From: Algoriphagus sp. PAP.12
Lineage (GTDB): Bacteria; Bacteroidota; Bacteroidia; Cytophagales; Cyclobacteriaceae
Direction of reading: 5' to 3'
DNA length: 64,000 nt
Assembly (NCBI RefSeq): GCF_026652115.1
Contig: NZ_JAPPSQ010000006.1
Coordinates: 173,782 to 237,781 of the forward strand
In this document: piece by piece, positions 63,550 to 64,000 of the stretch
How positions within the stretch are numbered: the stretch's first letter is position 1
Layout: each line of letters opens with the position of its first letter
Notes under the pieces: generated by a model
Seen by the model: only the letters and a program-made list of their open reading frames with translations
The model's database searches: none
Told to the model about the DNA's origin: nothing
Translations under genes and position numbers: made by a program

Positions 63550-63978
63550 ATGAGTCAATCAATAGGAAACTTCGTTGCGCTATATGTTGATAACGGAAGT
63601 ACATTTGATGCATTTGGTGGTGAAGTAAGTTCAAGCTTCACTATTTCCAAGGATGCAATAGAGATTACAACAAAAGATAGTGTTGATGCAGCAGACAACT
63701 TCTGTAAGGAATTTGATGGTGCAGGAGAATATACCTACACATTCAGTGTAGAAGGGATTCAACGTGCAGACAGTGCAGTTGATGAAAAAGTAGCAGATTT
63801 AATAGCAGGTACTAAGATAGACTTCAGATTTGGCTATAATTCAGCCACTCAGAAGGTTTATGAGGGTTCAGGTTATATTCTTAGTGTGAGTATAGATTCT
63901 TCTAAAAATGAGGCAGTTACCTATTCTTGTGAGATTCAGGGTACAGGTGGTTTAACCGTAACAACGGTAAGTGCTTAA
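63550..63978 (+). CDS. Major tail tube protein
   Basis: The protein that builds the siphovirus tail tube, 142 residues from the ATG giving MSQSIGNFV. An upstream in-frame start at 63460 would overlap the previous gene and cross the A/T-only spacer, so it is rejected. The GEVSSSFTISKDAIEITTKDS and AGEYTYTFSVEGI strands and the late SVSIDSSKNEAVTYSCEIQGTG match TP901-1/HK97-type tail tube proteins. It is the last complete gene of the window; tape-measure and tail-tip genes should follow. Confidence 0.85.
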   Translation: MSQSIGNFVALYVDNGSTFDAFGGEVSSSFTISKDAIEITTKDSVDAADNFCKEFDGAGEYTYTFSVEGIQRADSAVDEKVADLIAGTKIDFRFGYNSATQKVYEGSGYILSVSIDSSKNEAVTYSCEIQGTGGLTVTTVSA

Positions 63979-64000
63979 GATATTCGTGGTTTGTTAGAAA

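Larger units (their letters stand above)
50000..64000. mobile_element. Left part of an HK97-type siphovirus prophage
   Basis: From about 50 kb to the window end the genes are phage genes: CI-like repressor, P27 TerS, TerL, portal, prohead protease, major capsid, connector, head closure, gp10-like protein, DUF3168 and tail tube, in the normal order. The left boundary is placed between the ABC-F promoter and the first phage terminator. No tRNA is adjacent and no duplicated att core can be checked because the right end is outside. No integrase, replication or lysin gene is present in this part. Confidence 0.9.

Overview
The window is chromosomal DNA of a Bacteroidetes bacterium, most like the Cytophagales / Cyclobacteriaceae (Algoriphagus-like). 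The reasons are: the DNA is AT-rich; several host genes have promoters of the Bacteroidetes type (TAnnTTTG at -7); Shine-Dalgarno sequences are mostly absent; and the gene content is typical (long CusA-TolC fusion, DUF177-rpmF-fabH-efp-accB-accC cluster, PSD1/DUF1501 proteins, YbiT-type ABC-F protein). No stretch longer than about 230 bases lacks a gene.

Host part, 1 to about 50 kb. metG (119) is followed by an AAA+ ATPase with a palindrome in its promoter and a YitT-type membrane protein. At 4.6-8.6 kb lies a compact four-gene operon: circularly permuted ATP-grasp, alpha-E, Anbu proteasome-like hydrolase and transglutaminase. Its chemistry and substrate are unknown. At 9.5-18.5 kb is a metal-homeostasis block: a PepSY membrane protein, an OmpR-type two-component system, a CusA-type RND pump fused to its outer-membrane channel, and a CusB-type adaptor. 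Matching 11-bp-period TTAAG repeats precede the regulator and the pump. Then come mixed plus-strand genes: YdeI/DUF1801, an aminoglycoside-phosphotransferase-like kinase, GNAT, an ENPP-like phosphodiesterase, truncated haemoglobin, FNT channel and secreted proteins. A minus-strand operon of planctomycete-style cytochrome/DUF1501 proteins plus a SIS protein (26.4-33.0 kb) and a patatin lipase follow. The housekeeping stretch 35-50 kb holds accC, accB, efp, fabH, rpmF, DUF177, pdxA, ksgA, mgtE, a hydroxyacid dehydrogenase, greA (with a terminator hairpin in its leader), HIT, rlmI, a sodium:solute symporter and an ABC-F ATPase.

Prophage part, about 50 kb to the window end. It contains three orphan minus-strand genes, a CI-like repressor with two candidate operators, a cargo region of membrane proteins, then a standard HK97-type packaging/head/tail module: P27 TerS, TerL, a holin-like protein, portal, protease, capsid, two small ORFs, connector, head closure, gp10-like protein, DUF3168 and tail tube. 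The window ends inside the tail genes. No integrase, replication or lysin gene is seen, so the right arm must lie outside.

The most novel signal is a four-copy element inside the prophage, GCCAC-N18-TAANTAA. The spacer is exactly 18 bases in all four copies. One copy sits in each sizeable intergenic gap of the late region: ahead of terS, portal, capsid and the post-capsid ORFs. It does not look like the host promoter and is best explained as a phage-specific late promoter or activator-dependent promoter.
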